Assembly: GCA_947259415.1 (NCBI GenBank)
Contig: CAMYMI010000014.1
Location: 58,685 to 122,684 of the forward strand
Source: an uncultured Ectothiorhodospiraceae bacterium
GTDB lineage: Bacteria > Pseudomonadota > Gammaproteobacteria > UBA9214
Direction of reading: 5' to 3'
Length of the DNA: 64,000 nt
Below, piece after piece: positions 55,515-64,000 of this stretch; the first letter of the stretch is position 1, and every line of letters starts with the position of its first letter. The position numbers and the translations under genes are program-made. Under the pieces are notes generated by a model that saw nothing but the letters and a program-made list of their open reading frames with translations, made no database searches and was not told the DNA's origin.

Positions 55515-56654
55515 TTATTCATAACCGGTCAGTTCAACGTAGCCATGCCCGGTAATCTCAACGCCGTCTTGCTGGCCTGTAAAATCCACGGCACCTTCCC
55601 AGTAGCGCACTGAAACATCCAGTTCCTGATCGGCCTGGATGGGCCTTATGACCATGTCCATGTCCCGAGATGGTATGCGCAGCCGCCATCGTGAGGGGTA
55701 GCGGCCGCCCCGGTGGCTCTGCCAGGTTTTGAGTACTTCGATCGATATATCGTTGCCCCTGAGCGACTCAGTTTGTCCGTCAGGATCAATCAGGGTGCCG
55801 GAACTGAAAGGATCAGTGGCGCCGTCCTTGCGACGCAACTGATAGAACATCAAATCGTAGCCGTTGCTCAGCTGCAGCGAGAACCAGTCCCATCCAACCT
55901 GATCAACACCGAGCGCGCTCGTGCTCCATTCCCGATCCAGCCAGGACTCTCCGTCCACAGTGTGGGTTACCTCATCGATAGTCACCGTACCATGGGTCGT
56001 CAAACGAGGAATGGAGTAGTAGTACGATGCGTTCCCGGGGGTGCTGTTCTTTCGGCTCAATCCATGCTCGCCCTGGAGTACCACAGGTTTTACCGGCTGA
56101 AGCTCGAGCTGTAAACGCATATTTGGGGTGCTTGCATGCATCTCCCATTTATTGTCAGACACTTCAGTCACGGACCAGTTTTCGAGCCACACCCGGAACG
56201 GCTGCGACTGTGCACCGGCAAGACCAATGGCCGGGCGAGAAAATCGTTCATGAAAGATGAAACGTTGTTCATGTGGATCTGTCAGCGCGAAGTGGCTCAT
56301 GTAGACCTGGTTGCTGGCCCAGCGGGACGGATGGATGCTTGATTCGGGCTTCAGGGCAATGCGGAAGATTACAAACTGATAACCGAAGCGTCGCCCGTTT
56401 GCAGCACTCAGGTTGCCGGTAAAGTACCACCATTCGTTGCGAAACCGGGGGTGCGCCCCATGGTCATCGGGAAAGCGGAACTGTCTCGCTCCGTCGGCAC
56501 GAGCATAGCCACTGCTATCATGGTCGCCCAGGGCATCGCCCACAGTCAGCATAACAGCGGGTTCGCTAGCGGAATCCATGTCAACTGCCATCCATGTAAT
56601 TGCTGCCAAGGTTGCGGCCAGGAACACGACGACAAGGTAGATCGGGTATTGCAT
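55515..56654 (-). CDS. AttH/CrtC-type lipocalin-like protein
   Basis: This 379-residue protein has an N-terminal signal or anchor helix (PIYLVVVFLAATLAAITWMA). The paired lipocalin-like (CrtC/AttH) domain shows HPRFRNEWWYFTGNLSAANGRRFGYQFVIFRIAL and SWLDREWSTSALGVDQVGWDWFSLQL, the marks of the hydroxyneurosporene-synthase/AttH family. It is the last gene of a three-gene unit with the ABC permease and ATPase, as in attEFGH clusters. Its substrate is probably hydrophobic, but this is not shown. Confidence 0.87.
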   Translation of the reverse strand: MQYPIYLVVVFLAATLAAITWMAVDMDSASEPAVMLTVGDALGDHDSSGYARADGARQFRFPDDHGAHPRFRNEWWYFTGNLSAANGRRFGYQFVIFRIALKPESSIHPSRWASNQVYMSHFALTDPHEQRFIFHERFSRPAIGLAGAQSQPFRVWLENWSVTEVSDNKWEMHASTPNMRLQLELQPVKPVVLQGEHGLSRKNSTPGNASYYYSIPRLTTHGTVTIDEVTHTVDGESWLDREWSTSALGVDQVGWDWFSLQLSNGYDLMFYQLRRKDGATDPFSSGTLIDPDGQTESLRGNDISIEVLKTWQSHRGGRYPSRWRLRIPSRDMDMVIRPIQADQELDVSVRYWEGAVDFTGQQDGVEITGHGYVELTGYE

Positions 56655-56655
56655 G

Positions 56656-59187
56656 TTATTCCTGCCTCAGTGCCCGGGCCGTTGGCGTGTGCGCCATGCG
56701 CCATCCGGGATACAGACCGGCCAGTATTGCCGCTACCAGTGCCAGCGCCAATGCTTGCAGGAACACATCCGCTGACACCACTGTTTTCATGCTCCAGCCA
56801 AAGGACCGCCGGTTAATAACCTCGATGAGGATTTCAGCCAGCACCAGACCGGTGGGGATTGCCAGCAGCCCCGCGGTGAATCCCATGAATCCTGTTTGCG
56901 CCGTGACCATGCCGGTCACCTGACCCGGTGTGAAACCAGTGGCGCGAAGCACGCCCAGCTCACGCACGCGTTCCAGCTGCAGGGCCATGAAGGCGCTCAA
57001 AATACCTATAAAGGCGACGATAACCGCGAGCAGGCGCAGCACGTTGGTGACAGCGAAGGTGCGGTCGAAAATAGCCAGAGAGGTTTCGCGAACAGTGCGA
57101 TTCGATCTGACCATAAGGTACTGAGTATCGAGGGTGGCATCACGCACCAACTCGATCACTCGCTGCAGGTCGGCATCGGGTGAAAGATAAAGACCCAGTG
57201 CGGACACCGCGTGATCCTCGAAATGCTGTTCATACAAGGATCGCTGCATGAGTACTTCACCCTGTTCTGAACTGTAGTCGTAATAGATACCAAGTACCGG
57301 AAAGGCACGGATACCCGTGTCAGTATGGATGGGTATCAAGTCACCGATAGTCAGGCGCTGATGCCAGGCCAGGGGTTCAGAGATCAGGACACCCCGGTTA
57401 GCCAGAAACGCAGGCCAGACCTGCCCCGGATCGCCGGCCTTGAGCGGATAGCGTGGCAGAATAGAATGCCCCAGCCCCAATGCGAATAGTTCGATCAGGC
57501 GTCCGTCAGACTCGACCATGATCTGGCTACCTGTGCTTATGGCGGCTACCCCCGGCACCTCTCTCACCCGTTCCAGCACGGCCATATCCAGGGCCATTTC
57601 CGGACGGATGGTACTGAGGCCGGGCGCGGAGACATACAGGTCGGCACGCAAAGTGGAGGACAGCCACTGCTCTACGGTACTACGAAAACTGTCCACCATC
57701 ACACCGACGCCTACCGTAGTGGCCACGGCCAGCATGAGTGCAGCAATGGCCACGCCGGTACGACTCAACGAGGCTACCACACCGCCCAGTGCCAGCCGTG
57801 TCTGAATACCAAACAACCGGCCTGCCAGTGGCAAGACGGCATGCGTCAGCCAGGACACTACCAGCGGACTCATGAGTGTCAGTCCCAATATCATCAGAAA
57901 CAGTACCGCAAAGCCAAGCAGCAGAGAACGACTCGGCAATACAAGCAACACCAGTGCACCCAGCGTCAATGCGAGGCCGGTCATGGCCAGCCTCGGCACC
58001 AGGCTGCGGGCACGCACCTCGATACCCGAGCGTTGCAGGGCGGCATGGGGTTCCGTACGCGCGGCTTCTACCGCAGGCAGCAACGCGGCCAGCAGGGTCG
58101 CGACCACTCCCAGTGCCAGTCCCTTGAGCAATGGCCATGGCATGATCACTAACTCTCCGACTGTAAGGACGAAATAGTGGTCGTTGACTGTACGTGTCAC
58201 CAGATGCACCAGTCCCTGGGCAAGTGTGAACCCGATCAGCAGGCCAAGGACTGAACCGATCAGGCCCAATAGCAGCGTTTCGCCCAGGATTAGGCGAAAT
58301 ACCTGCCCGCGGGTGACGCCCAGCAGGCGCAACGAGGCAATTAACCCGCGGCGTTGCAACACGGCGAAAGTCACGGTGTTGTAGATAAGGAACATTCCCA
58401 CGACCAACGCAAGCAGGCTCATGGCCGTAAGATTGGTCCGGAATGCACGCGTCATTTGCAGCAATGCGTGACTTCGACTTTCGGCATCCACTACCCGTGC
58501 ACCCGGTTGGAGTATGCTGTGGATGCGCTTGAGGACAGCAGCGGTACCATTATCGTTACGCAGCTTTAGGTCGATACGGCTCAGCCGACCTGGCTGGTTG
58601 CTGATGGCCTGAACCGTGGCGATGTCAGTGATAACCAGACTGTCCAGCGCTGCTGGATTGGAGTCGTGACTCCCGAACAGGCCGACAAGCTGAATCTCGT
58701 GGGCGTGGCCACCCACCGTGATCTTGAACCGATCGTCCACGCTCAGGTCCAGACGGCGGGCAGTGGAGGCGTCCATCAGGACTGTCCCTGGCGTACTCAG
58801 TAATGTCCTCACTGCTGCGTCCTGTTGCTTCACGAAACGACCGCGAAACGGAATTTCCGCAAGCGGATCGATTCCGACGACATGCAGGGTAGATGCCCTT
58901 GCCTTGCCATAGATATCGATAAGCGGCGCACTGTCACGCATCCCCAGTTCCACGCGCAACTGTGTATACAGGGTCTCATCCAATCCGGATGGACCGCCGA
59001 TGATCTGATGGGAGGCCTCACCGGCTACCGCCTGCACCGACAGGTCAAAGGCCCGGCGCACGCTTTCGTTGGTCAGATCCACGCTGACCACCACGGCAAC
59101 CCCCAGCGCTATCCCCAACACCGCCAATACCAGCTGCCAGGGATGGCGCCACAGGTAACGGAGACTGGCACGGCTAAGGCTGCTCAC
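56656..59187 (-). CDS. FtsX-family ABC transporter permease (AttF/AttG-like fusion)
   Basis: This 843-residue permease has two FtsX-type membrane domains (around residues 250-380 and 720-840) separated by a large periplasmic region with MacB-type character. Beginning [37 protein letters not shown], it ends GWRMAHTPTARALRQE. With eight or more membrane helices it corresponds to fused permease subunits. It is followed by the AttH-like gene and preceded by the ATPase gene, each overlapping or within 4 bp. Confidence 0.9.
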   Translation of the reverse strand: MSSLSRASLRYLWRHPWQLVLAVLGIALGVAVVVSVDLTNESVRRAFDLSVQAVAGEASHQIIGGPSGLDETLYTQLRVELGMRDSAPLIDIYGKARASTLHVVGIDPLAEIPFRGRFVKQQDAAVRTLLSTPGTVLMDASTARRLDLSVDDRFKITVGGHAHEIQLVGLFGSHDSNPAALDSLVITDIATVQAISNQPGRLSRIDLKLRNDNGTAAVLKRIHSILQPGARVVDAESRSHALLQMTRAFRTNLTAMSLLALVVGMFLIYNTVTFAVLQRRGLIASLRLLGVTRGQVFRLILGETLLLGLIGSVLGLLIGFTLAQGLVHLVTRTVNDHYFVLTVGELVIMPWPLLKGLALGVVATLLAALLPAVEAARTEPHAALQRSGIEVRARSLVPRLAMTGLALTLGALVLLVLPSRSLLLGFAVLFLMILGLTLMSPLVVSWLTHAVLPLAGRLFGIQTRLALGGVVASLSRTGVAIAALMLAVATTVGVGVMVDSFRSTVEQWLSSTLRADLYVSAPGLSTIRPEMALDMAVLERVREVPGVAAISTGSQIMVESDGRLIELFALGLGHSILPRYPLKAGDPGQVWPAFLANRGVLISEPLAWHQRLTIGDLIPIHTDTGIRAFPVLGIYYDYSSEQGEVLMQRSLYEQHFEDHAVSALGLYLSPDADLQRVIELVRDATLDTQYLMVRSNRTVRETSLAIFDRTFAVTNVLRLLAVIVAFIGILSAFMALQLERVRELGVLRATGFTPGQVTGMVTAQTGFMGFTAGLLAIPTGLVLAEILIEVINRRSFGWSMKTVVSADVFLQALALALVAAILAGLYPGWRMAHTPTARALRQE

Positions 59188-59858
59188 CAGATGACCTCAT
59201 CGATCCGGTCTGTGAGGCGACCATCATCCAGAACGAAAATGCGGTCGGCCAGCTCAGCCACCTTCCGGGAGTGAGTAACAACTACCAGTGTGGTACCTTG
59301 CACCCGTACCAGATCGCCAAGCAGACCCAGCACCAGGCGTCCGGATTCGGCATCGAGATTACCAGTAGGCTCATCGGCCAACAACACTGTCGGCTCATGC
59401 ACCAGTGCCCGTGCGATTGCTACCCGTTGCTGTTCACCACCCGACAGGCGGTCGGGATAGGTGTCCCGATAATCGGTGAGCCCCACCTTGTCGAGTAACT
59501 GGTCGGCACGTTCCACATCGAGGAAATTCAACTCCAACGGTAGCTGCACATTCTCGAGCACCGTCAGTGTAGGAATGAGATTGAAGAACTGGTAGATGAA
59601 ACCCACCCGGCGTCGGCGGAACAGGGTGCGTTCATACTCACTCATTCGATTGAGGACCTGGCTATCTATGATTACCTCGCCAGTGCTTGGTAAATCGATC
59701 CCACCGATAAGATTCAACAACGTGGATTTTCCCGAACCACTGCGGCCAAGCAGGGCGACGACTTCTCCGCGCGCTACTGTCAAGGAAACACTACGGAGTG
59801 CCTCCCGTTTGCATTGTCCCTCGCGGTAGGTTCGCGATAGATTATGCAGCTGAATCAT
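59184..59858 (-). CDS. LolD/MacB-type ABC transporter ATP-binding protein
   Basis: This 224-residue ATPase has Walker [19 protein letters not shown], signature [15 protein letters not shown], and Walker [17 protein letters not shown]. It belongs to the MacB/LolD clade. Its end overlaps the permease start (ATGA). With the permease and AttH-like protein it makes up a lipid or peptide exporter or extractor. Confidence 0.93.
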   Translation of the reverse strand: MIQLHNLSRTYREGQCKREALRSVSLTVARGEVVALLGRSGSGKSTLLNLIGGIDLPSTGEVIIDSQVLNRMSEYERTLFRRRRVGFIYQFFNLIPTLTVLENVQLPLELNFLDVERADQLLDKVGLTDYRDTYPDRLSGGEQQRVAIARALVHEPTVLLADEPTGNLDAESGRLVLGLLGDLVRVQGTTLVVVTHSRKVAELADRIFVLDDGRLTDRIDEVIW

Positions 59859-60020
59859 GGGCTGGTGACAGTTCGCTGTATATTATCTGCAAATCTCAAA
59901 ACAGAATATTAGAACAAGAGATCGTAGGTGTGAGCCATGTTAAGCAAGTATCTTTACCTGATATATTAGTTACTAGTATATAATGGCTGATTATATCGTT
60001 GATGGGGATTTACTCATCGT

Positions 60021-60139
60021 AATTCAGGGGACAGTATACTTATTTAAACCAGCAGACCCTGTCGCCCGAGTTCCCCTTTCGGCTAGGCCGAGCAAGCTTC
60101 AGCGTACGACCTGTAATTAAGTATACTGTCCCCGGAATT
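60021..60139. repeat. MITE-like element with 22-bp terminal inverted repeats
   Basis: AATTCAGGGGACAGTATACT(TA) at 60021-60042 is mirrored at 60118-60139 with one mismatch. The interior carries a small stem (TCGGC-TAG-GCCGA). The core GGGGACAGTATACTTA is typical of sequences mobilised by REP-associated (IS200-like, RAYT) transposases. It is non-coding and lies between the ABC ATPase and the 109-residue membrane-protein gene. Confidence 0.75.
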
Positions 60140-60249
60140 CCCAATCGAATGGCTAGTTATGGCCGTAAGAAGACCTAGCTGCTGATTCCATACTACTGTT
60201 ATCCTAGTATCTGCTGGAACCAAACCTTGAGTAGGTTAGAAGCTTAAAA

Positions 60250-60579
60250 ATGGCAGGCAAGAGTAGCATCTTCAAACAGGTGGGCACCCTACGGATAATT
60301 TGGGGAATTATTGTTGTCTTGTGCGTATTGATGGTGTTTTTTGCAGACGGTGATGACTCAGGATGGCATGTGATTCCTGTATATGTTGCCCCGGTAGTGG
60401 TTGTGCTGAATATATGGGGTCTGTTCCTCGACCTGTTAATATCGTGGCTGTTCATGAGTCAGAAACAGGCGCAGGAACGATTGCGTTACCGTAACATAAT
60501 GGTCTGGGATGGAGTAATGGTTGTTCTACTGTTCGCATTCTGGGGGCCTTTCTTCGCTTCAATGTTTGCGGGCAGCTAA
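60250..60579 (+). CDS. small membrane protein of unknown function
   Basis: This 109-residue protein has three predicted membrane segments (LRIIWGIIVVLCVLMVFF; VIPVYVAPVVVVLNIWGLFLDLLISWLF; VWDGVMVVLLFAFWGPFFASMF) and an amphipathic, polar loop (MSQKQAQERLRYRNIM). I do not recognise a family. It is flanked by the 60.0-kb element and an inverted repeat copy (60622-60701). The codon usage looks coding, but the gene is isolated. Confidence 0.6.
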   Translation: MAGKSSIFKQVGTLRIIWGIIVVLCVLMVFFADGDDSGWHVIPVYVAPVVVVLNIWGLFLDLLISWLFMSQKQAQERLRYRNIMVWDGVMVVLLFAFWGPFFASMFAGS

Positions 60580-60621
60580 TTCACCTCTACTCAGTAGTAC
60601 GCGTCGGTAGCTAAATGTTTT

Positions 60622-60701
60622 TTTCTGGCCGTACTCGGAAGTATCTGGGGAAATACCTGAGCAAATTAGTCGAATGATCACTACCGACCCATTGCGGAAG
60701 T
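60622..60701 (-). repeat. interspersed ~80-bp repeat, inverted copy E
   Basis: On the minus strand it reads GGGTCGGTAGTGATCATTCG, then ACTAATTTGCTCAGG, TATTTCCCC and ACTTCCGAGTACGGCCAG, the best match to copy D (10982). It is the only copy seen outside the left 11 kb. Confidence 0.75.
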
Positions 60702-60790
60702 ACAGCGTTTCAGCCTGGATGACCGGAACGTATTGTAAACGGACGCCCTGACGGGCACAGATCGGGAAATCAGCCCGCAGCGGGAGCGTC

Positions 60791-61768
60791 TCAACCCACT
60801 GTCTGGTAATAGAGGTTCTGCGGATGATTGGCCTGGGCAAAGAAAAACCAGCGCTCGGCAAGCAGGCCAGTATACTGTGCCGCAAATGCCCCCGTCAGAG
60901 CCCCTTGTGAGTCACCGGTGATGCCCAGGCCCAGCAAGACCACCGGGACCGGAAACACCAGTATCAGGAATATCCATTTCACGTAGCGAAACCACAGTCG
61001 CGATGCGCCATGGAAGAACTCCCGTGTGTTGAATGAACCGCTCATGAAGCCCTGTGATCGCTGGCTGATGATGCTGTGGCGCACTCCGATGGCGGTCTGA
61101 GTCGATGACTTGTACTTGATGTGTGCATTGCGTAGCAGTGATGACAGCCGGGTCACCAGGGCCGCCAGCGTCGCAATGATGGCCCAGCCGCCGAAGAAGT
61201 TGACCAGTTCGGTGTCAAACAGGGCCGCGAACAGGGTGGCAAAGGTAAAGCCGGAGGCAATGCCCAGCACGGTGTAGTTAATCACCGTCAGGGGACTGGC
61301 CCATTCCTGCAAAAACTTGATGCTTGCATAGATCATCGCGGTGCACAGGAACAGCCCGAAGGTCGCGACGACACCCAGGGCGCCCACCAGGAGCGTCAGG
61401 TCACCGGGTATCCCGGTCTCGATCCCTAAACGTGCCAGGTCCCAGCCCATGTAGTGCACGGCCCCGTAGACAAACATCAGGCCCATGGCCACCGGCAGCG
61501 CGATGACCTCACGGGACAGCCAGGAGGTGCGCCACTTGGCGGCCGCACGCCAGGCGCGCTCCGGATGGCCCAAATGGAAGAAAGAGGCCACCAGCCCGGC
61601 GACCAGGAAGGCCACGGCCAACAAGGCGCCGGCGGCGTAGAACTGTGGCGACTGCGCAGGCAGCAGCCCCACGGCGTGGTAGCTCTCGGCGGTGTACAGG
61701 GCCAGGAACAGTCCCTGGCCGACGCCGATCAGGGTGGTGAGAAAGATGACGGAAAGTGCCGGGTGCAT
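60791..61768 (-). CDS. soeC: sulfite dehydrogenase membrane anchor SoeC (DmsC/NrfD-like)
   Basis: This 325-residue DmsC-type anchor has eight or so membrane helices and conserved features (FHLGHPERAWRAAAKWRTSWLSREV). It binds the quinone pool. The gene order soeA-soeB-soeC, with a 325-residue anchor and a 243-residue 4x[4Fe-4S] subunit, matches SoeABC of Allochromatium vinosum, which oxidises sulfite in the cytoplasm. A polysulfide/thiosulfate or DMSO reductase would have the same fold, so the substrate remains inference. Confidence 0.8.
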   Translation of the reverse strand: MHPALSVIFLTTLIGVGQGLFLALYTAESYHAVGLLPAQSPQFYAAGALLAVAFLVAGLVASFFHLGHPERAWRAAAKWRTSWLSREVIALPVAMGLMFVYGAVHYMGWDLARLGIETGIPGDLTLLVGALGVVATFGLFLCTAMIYASIKFLQEWASPLTVINYTVLGIASGFTFATLFAALFDTELVNFFGGWAIIATLAALVTRLSSLLRNAHIKYKSSTQTAIGVRHSIISQRSQGFMSGSFNTREFFHGASRLWFRYVKWIFLILVFPVPVVLLGLGITGDSQGALTGAFAAQYTGLLAERWFFFAQANHPQNLYYQTVG

Positions 61769-61903
61769 CAGTTCAGCTCTTCAACAGGGTGTTTACAGGG
61801 GCAATACGTGTACGGATGGCGCAGCGACCGGGGCCTGCCACGGGCTGATTCGCCGCTAGCCGTCCACTGCACCGTAAATAAAACCGGACTTTTTTCATCG
61901 CGA

Positions 61904-62635
61904 TCACCAGCTGGTGACATCATCCAGGGACGGCTCGCTGATGTCCGGCTTGGGCAATTCGCCCTCCTTCTTGAGCGGATTGTCGTAGCGGTCCAGCTCG
62001 TCCCTGTGAATGCTGATGTGGGTCTTGCGGCGCGGCAGGTAATGGTTGGCCGGGCGCGTCCCCCATTCGGGCATGAGGGCATAGCCGCCCTCCTCGCGGA
62101 TCGCGACCGAGACCCCGGAATCCGAATCGTGGACGTCGCCGAACAGGCGCGCACTGGTCGGACACGCCAGCACGCAGGCCGGCTTGCGCTCGTCCTCCGG
62201 CAGGCCGGTGTCGTAGATGCGGTCCACGCACAGGGTGCATTTCTTCATCACCTTCTGGTGTTCATCCAGTTCGCGCACCCCGTAGGGGCAGGCCCATGAA
62301 CAGTACTTGCAGCCGATGCACTTGTCATAGTCCACCAGCACGATGCCGTCCTCCGGCCGCTTGTAACTGGCCCCGGTGGGACACACCGGCACGCAGGGCG
62401 GGTCCTCGCAATGCAGGCAGGACTTGGGGAAGTGTACGGTCTCAGTGCGCGGGTACTCGCCCACCTCGAAGGTCTGCACCCGGTTGAAGAAACACCCCGT
62501 GGGGTCCTCGCCATAGGGCCGGTCATCGGACAGGTAGCCCGCGCTGCCGGAGGTGTTCCACTCCTTGCAGCTGGTGACGCAGGCATGGCAGCCCACGCAC
62601 ACGTTGAGATCAATAACCAGGGCCAGCTGGGTCAT
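61904..62635 (-). CDS. soeB: sulfite dehydrogenase iron-sulfur subunit SoeB
   Basis: This 243-residue ferredoxin-type subunit carries 16 ligating cysteines in four groups: CVGCHACVTSCKEWN, CLHCEDPPCVPVCPTGA, CIGCKYCSWACPYGV and CTLCVDRI with CVLACPTSA. It passes electrons between the molybdenum subunit and the membrane anchor. It starts within an ATGA overlap with soeA and is 135 bp from soeC. Confidence 0.88.
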   Translation of the reverse strand: MTQLALVIDLNVCVGCHACVTSCKEWNTSGSAGYLSDDRPYGEDPTGCFFNRVQTFEVGEYPRTETVHFPKSCLHCEDPPCVPVCPTGASYKRPEDGIVLVDYDKCIGCKYCSWACPYGVRELDEHQKVMKKCTLCVDRIYDTGLPEDERKPACVLACPTSARLFGDVHDSDSGVSVAIREEGGYALMPEWGTRPANHYLPRRKTHISIHRDELDRYDNPLKKEGELPKPDISEPSLDDVTSW

Positions 62636-64000
62636 GACTTGCGCCTACCGGCCACGTAGCCCAGCCAGGACCTGCGCCGGGGCTGCTGACCCGGGGCCGG
62701 CCTGAGGGTCTCGAATTGCGGCGAGGTCTCGAGTGCCTCGCCCGCCTCCGCCTTGTAGACCCGCACGCGCACGTCGTACCAGCCGGCCTGGCCGGTGACC
62801 GGATCGGAGTTGGAAAACAGTGACCCCTTGTTGTCAGCCGGCAACTCTTCGGAGATCAGGTGGTTGAGCAGGAAGCCCTTGCGGGACTCGTTGGCGCCGG
62901 GTCCGAGGTTCCAGGCGCCGGCGGCCTTGCCGATGGCATTCCAGGTCCAGACGGTCCCGGGCTCCACCGCCTCGGAGAAGCGGCACATGCCGCGCACCTT
63001 GCCCCACATCGACTCCACCCAGACCCAGTCACCGTCACGGATACCCTCACGCCGGCCGACCTCCGGGCTCATGTAGAGATAATTGTGGGTGTGGATCTGG
63101 CGCAGCCAGGCGTTCTGCGAGTCCCAGGAGTGGTACATGGCCATGGGCCGCTGGGTCACCGCGCGCAGGGGGTAGCGGGTCTTGTCGGTCTGCTGCACCT
63201 CCAGGGGCTCGTAGTAGAACGGCAGTGGATCGAAATAGGTCGCCACGCGCTCGCGCAGAGCCTCGGGAGGCTGGCGGGTAATGCTCTTGCCCTGGGCGGC
63301 CAGGCGGAACTGCTGCAGGATCTCGGAATACACATGCACCAGGATCGGTTCTGCATAACGGGTCAGGCGGTGACGCTGGGCCCACTCCAGGTAGCCCTTG
63401 TTCCAGTTACGCATGTACTGGTAGGACTTGGGCAGCTTGTAATGGTAGACGCAGTTGTTGTCCTCGTACATCTGCCACTGGTCGGGGTTGGGCTCGCCCT
63501 TCATAAACTTCTCACCGCCCTTGCCGCGCCAGCCTGCCAGGAAGCCGATGCCGGAGCCCGGCTCGATCTCGTAGTTAATGATGAAGTCCGGGTAGTCGCG
63601 GTATTTACGCTGGCCCTGCGGGTCCACGAAGGCCGGCAGTTTCAGGCGCGTGCCGAGTTCTATCAGCACGTCCTGGAAGGGTTTGCATTCGCCCGTGGGC
63701 GGCACGACCGGGATACGCACGGAGTCCACGGGGCCGTCGTATTCCGAGATCGGCCGGTCCAGCATGGACATCACGTCGTGGCGTTCCAGGTAGGTGGTAT
63801 CCGGCAGCACCAGGTCGGCGAAGGCGGTCATCTCGGACTGGAAGGCATCGCAGACGATAATGAACGGGATCTTGTACTCGCCATCTTCGGTTTTGTCATT
63901 AAGCATCTTGCGGACCTCCACCGTGTTCATGGTGGAGTTCCAGGCCATGTTGGCCATGAAGATCAGCAGGGTGTCGATGGGATAGGGATCACCGCGCCAG
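62632..64000 (-). CDS. soeA: sulfite dehydrogenase molybdoprotein SoeA (N-terminal part outside window)
   Basis: This is the C-terminal part, about 455 residues, of a molybdopterin oxidoreductase; the frame is open to 64000. The internal region begins WRGDPYPIDTLLIFMANMAWNSTMN, a molybdopterin-binding segment, with ADLVLPDTTYLERHD and the C-terminal molydopterin dinucleotide-binding domain (YMSPEVGRREGIRDGDWVWVESMWGKVRGM). It belongs to the DMSO-reductase family. Size and downstream soeBC genes favour sulfite dehydrogenase, but thiosulfate/polysulfide reductase cannot be excluded from this end alone. Confidence 0.8.
   Translation of the reverse strand, partial: WRGDPYPIDTLLIFMANMAWNSTMNTVEVRKMLNDKTEDGEYKIPFIIVCDAFQSEMTAFADLVLPDTTYLERHDVMSMLDRPISEYDGPVDSVRIPVVPPTGECKPFQDVLIELGTRLKLPAFVDPQGQRKYRDYPDFIINYEIEPGSGIGFLAGWRGKGGEKFMKGEPNPDQWQMYEDNNCVYHYKLPKSYQYMRNWNKGYLEWAQRHRLTRYAEPILVHVYSEILQQFRLAAQGKSITRQPPEALRERVATYFDPLPFYYEPLEVQQTDKTRYPLRAVTQRPMAMYHSWDSQNAWLRQIHTHNYLYMSPEVGRREGIRDGDWVWVESMWGKVRGMCRFSEAVEPGTVWTWNAIGKAAGAWNLGPGANESRKGFLLNHLISEELPADNKGSLFSNSDPVTGQAGWYDVRVRVYKAEAGEALETSPQFETLRPAPGQQPRRRSWLGYVAGRRKS

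Noticed and set aside
60559..60885. 108-codon minus-strand frame
   Set aside because: It spans repeat copy E and the 3' end of soeC in another frame.

Overview
The window looks like part of the chromosome of a sulfur-oxidising gammaproteobacterium, probably Chromatiales or a close relative. Three things point there. First, a cytochrome bc1 operon (petABC) sits beside sspA/sspB. Second, the gammaproteobacterial block mlaFEDCB-ibaG-murA-hisG-hisD-hisC diverges from yrbG-kdsD-kdsC-lptC-lptA-lptB-rpoN-hpf-ptsN-hprK-rapZ-PTS. Third, a membrane-bound sulfite dehydrogenase of the SoeABC type lies at the right edge. The family calls come from reading motifs in the sequence; the taxonomic placement is inference.

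Positions 1 to about 15,300 are accessory DNA: AT-richer, with long gene-poor gaps. In order it holds the end of a SpoIIE/PP2C phosphatase, a SYLF-domain secreted protein, and a two-cassette integron-like array with no integrase (a GT1 glycosyltransferase and an NTF2-like protein between attC-like sites). TerC, a GFA protein and a nitrilase follow. Next come a DUF4382 lipoprotein with a CRP-type operator, and a Nal1-like secreted serine protease next to a small protein that looks like a free copy of the protease's N-terminal domain. The stretch ends with a Tat-exported multicopper oxidase broken by one frameshift, and an OLD/GajA-type nuclease gene broken by a frameshift and by an IS3/IS30 chimeric remnant. 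A roughly 80-bp interspersed repeat recurs through these gaps. Two tRNA-Ser genes mark the edge of the region.

Positions 15,700 to 59,900 are mainly core genome: mltF, an MBL hydrolase, tadA, guaA/guaB, xseA, an M23 peptidase, a macrodomain protein, an unusual HTH/ferredoxin/reductase fusion, sspBA, petABC, a Nif3 protein, a DegS-like protease and the his/mur/mla block. The divergent block makes Kdo (kdsD, kdsC), exports LPS (lptCAB), encodes sigma-54 and a ribosome hibernation factor, and carries a regulatory phosphotransferase system (PtsN, HprK, RapZ, EIIA, HPr, EI) with no sugar permease in the window. An mgtE transporter, a retropepsin-like zinc protease and an AttEFGH-like ABC export/lipocalin cluster follow.

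Several intergenic gaps in the core half are filled by small inverted-repeat elements. One MITE-like family has three copies (18.8, 25.0 and 34.7 kb). A second type lies between guaB and guaA, with a relative around the 34.7-kb MITE. A third is at 60.0 kb. The window ends inside soeA.
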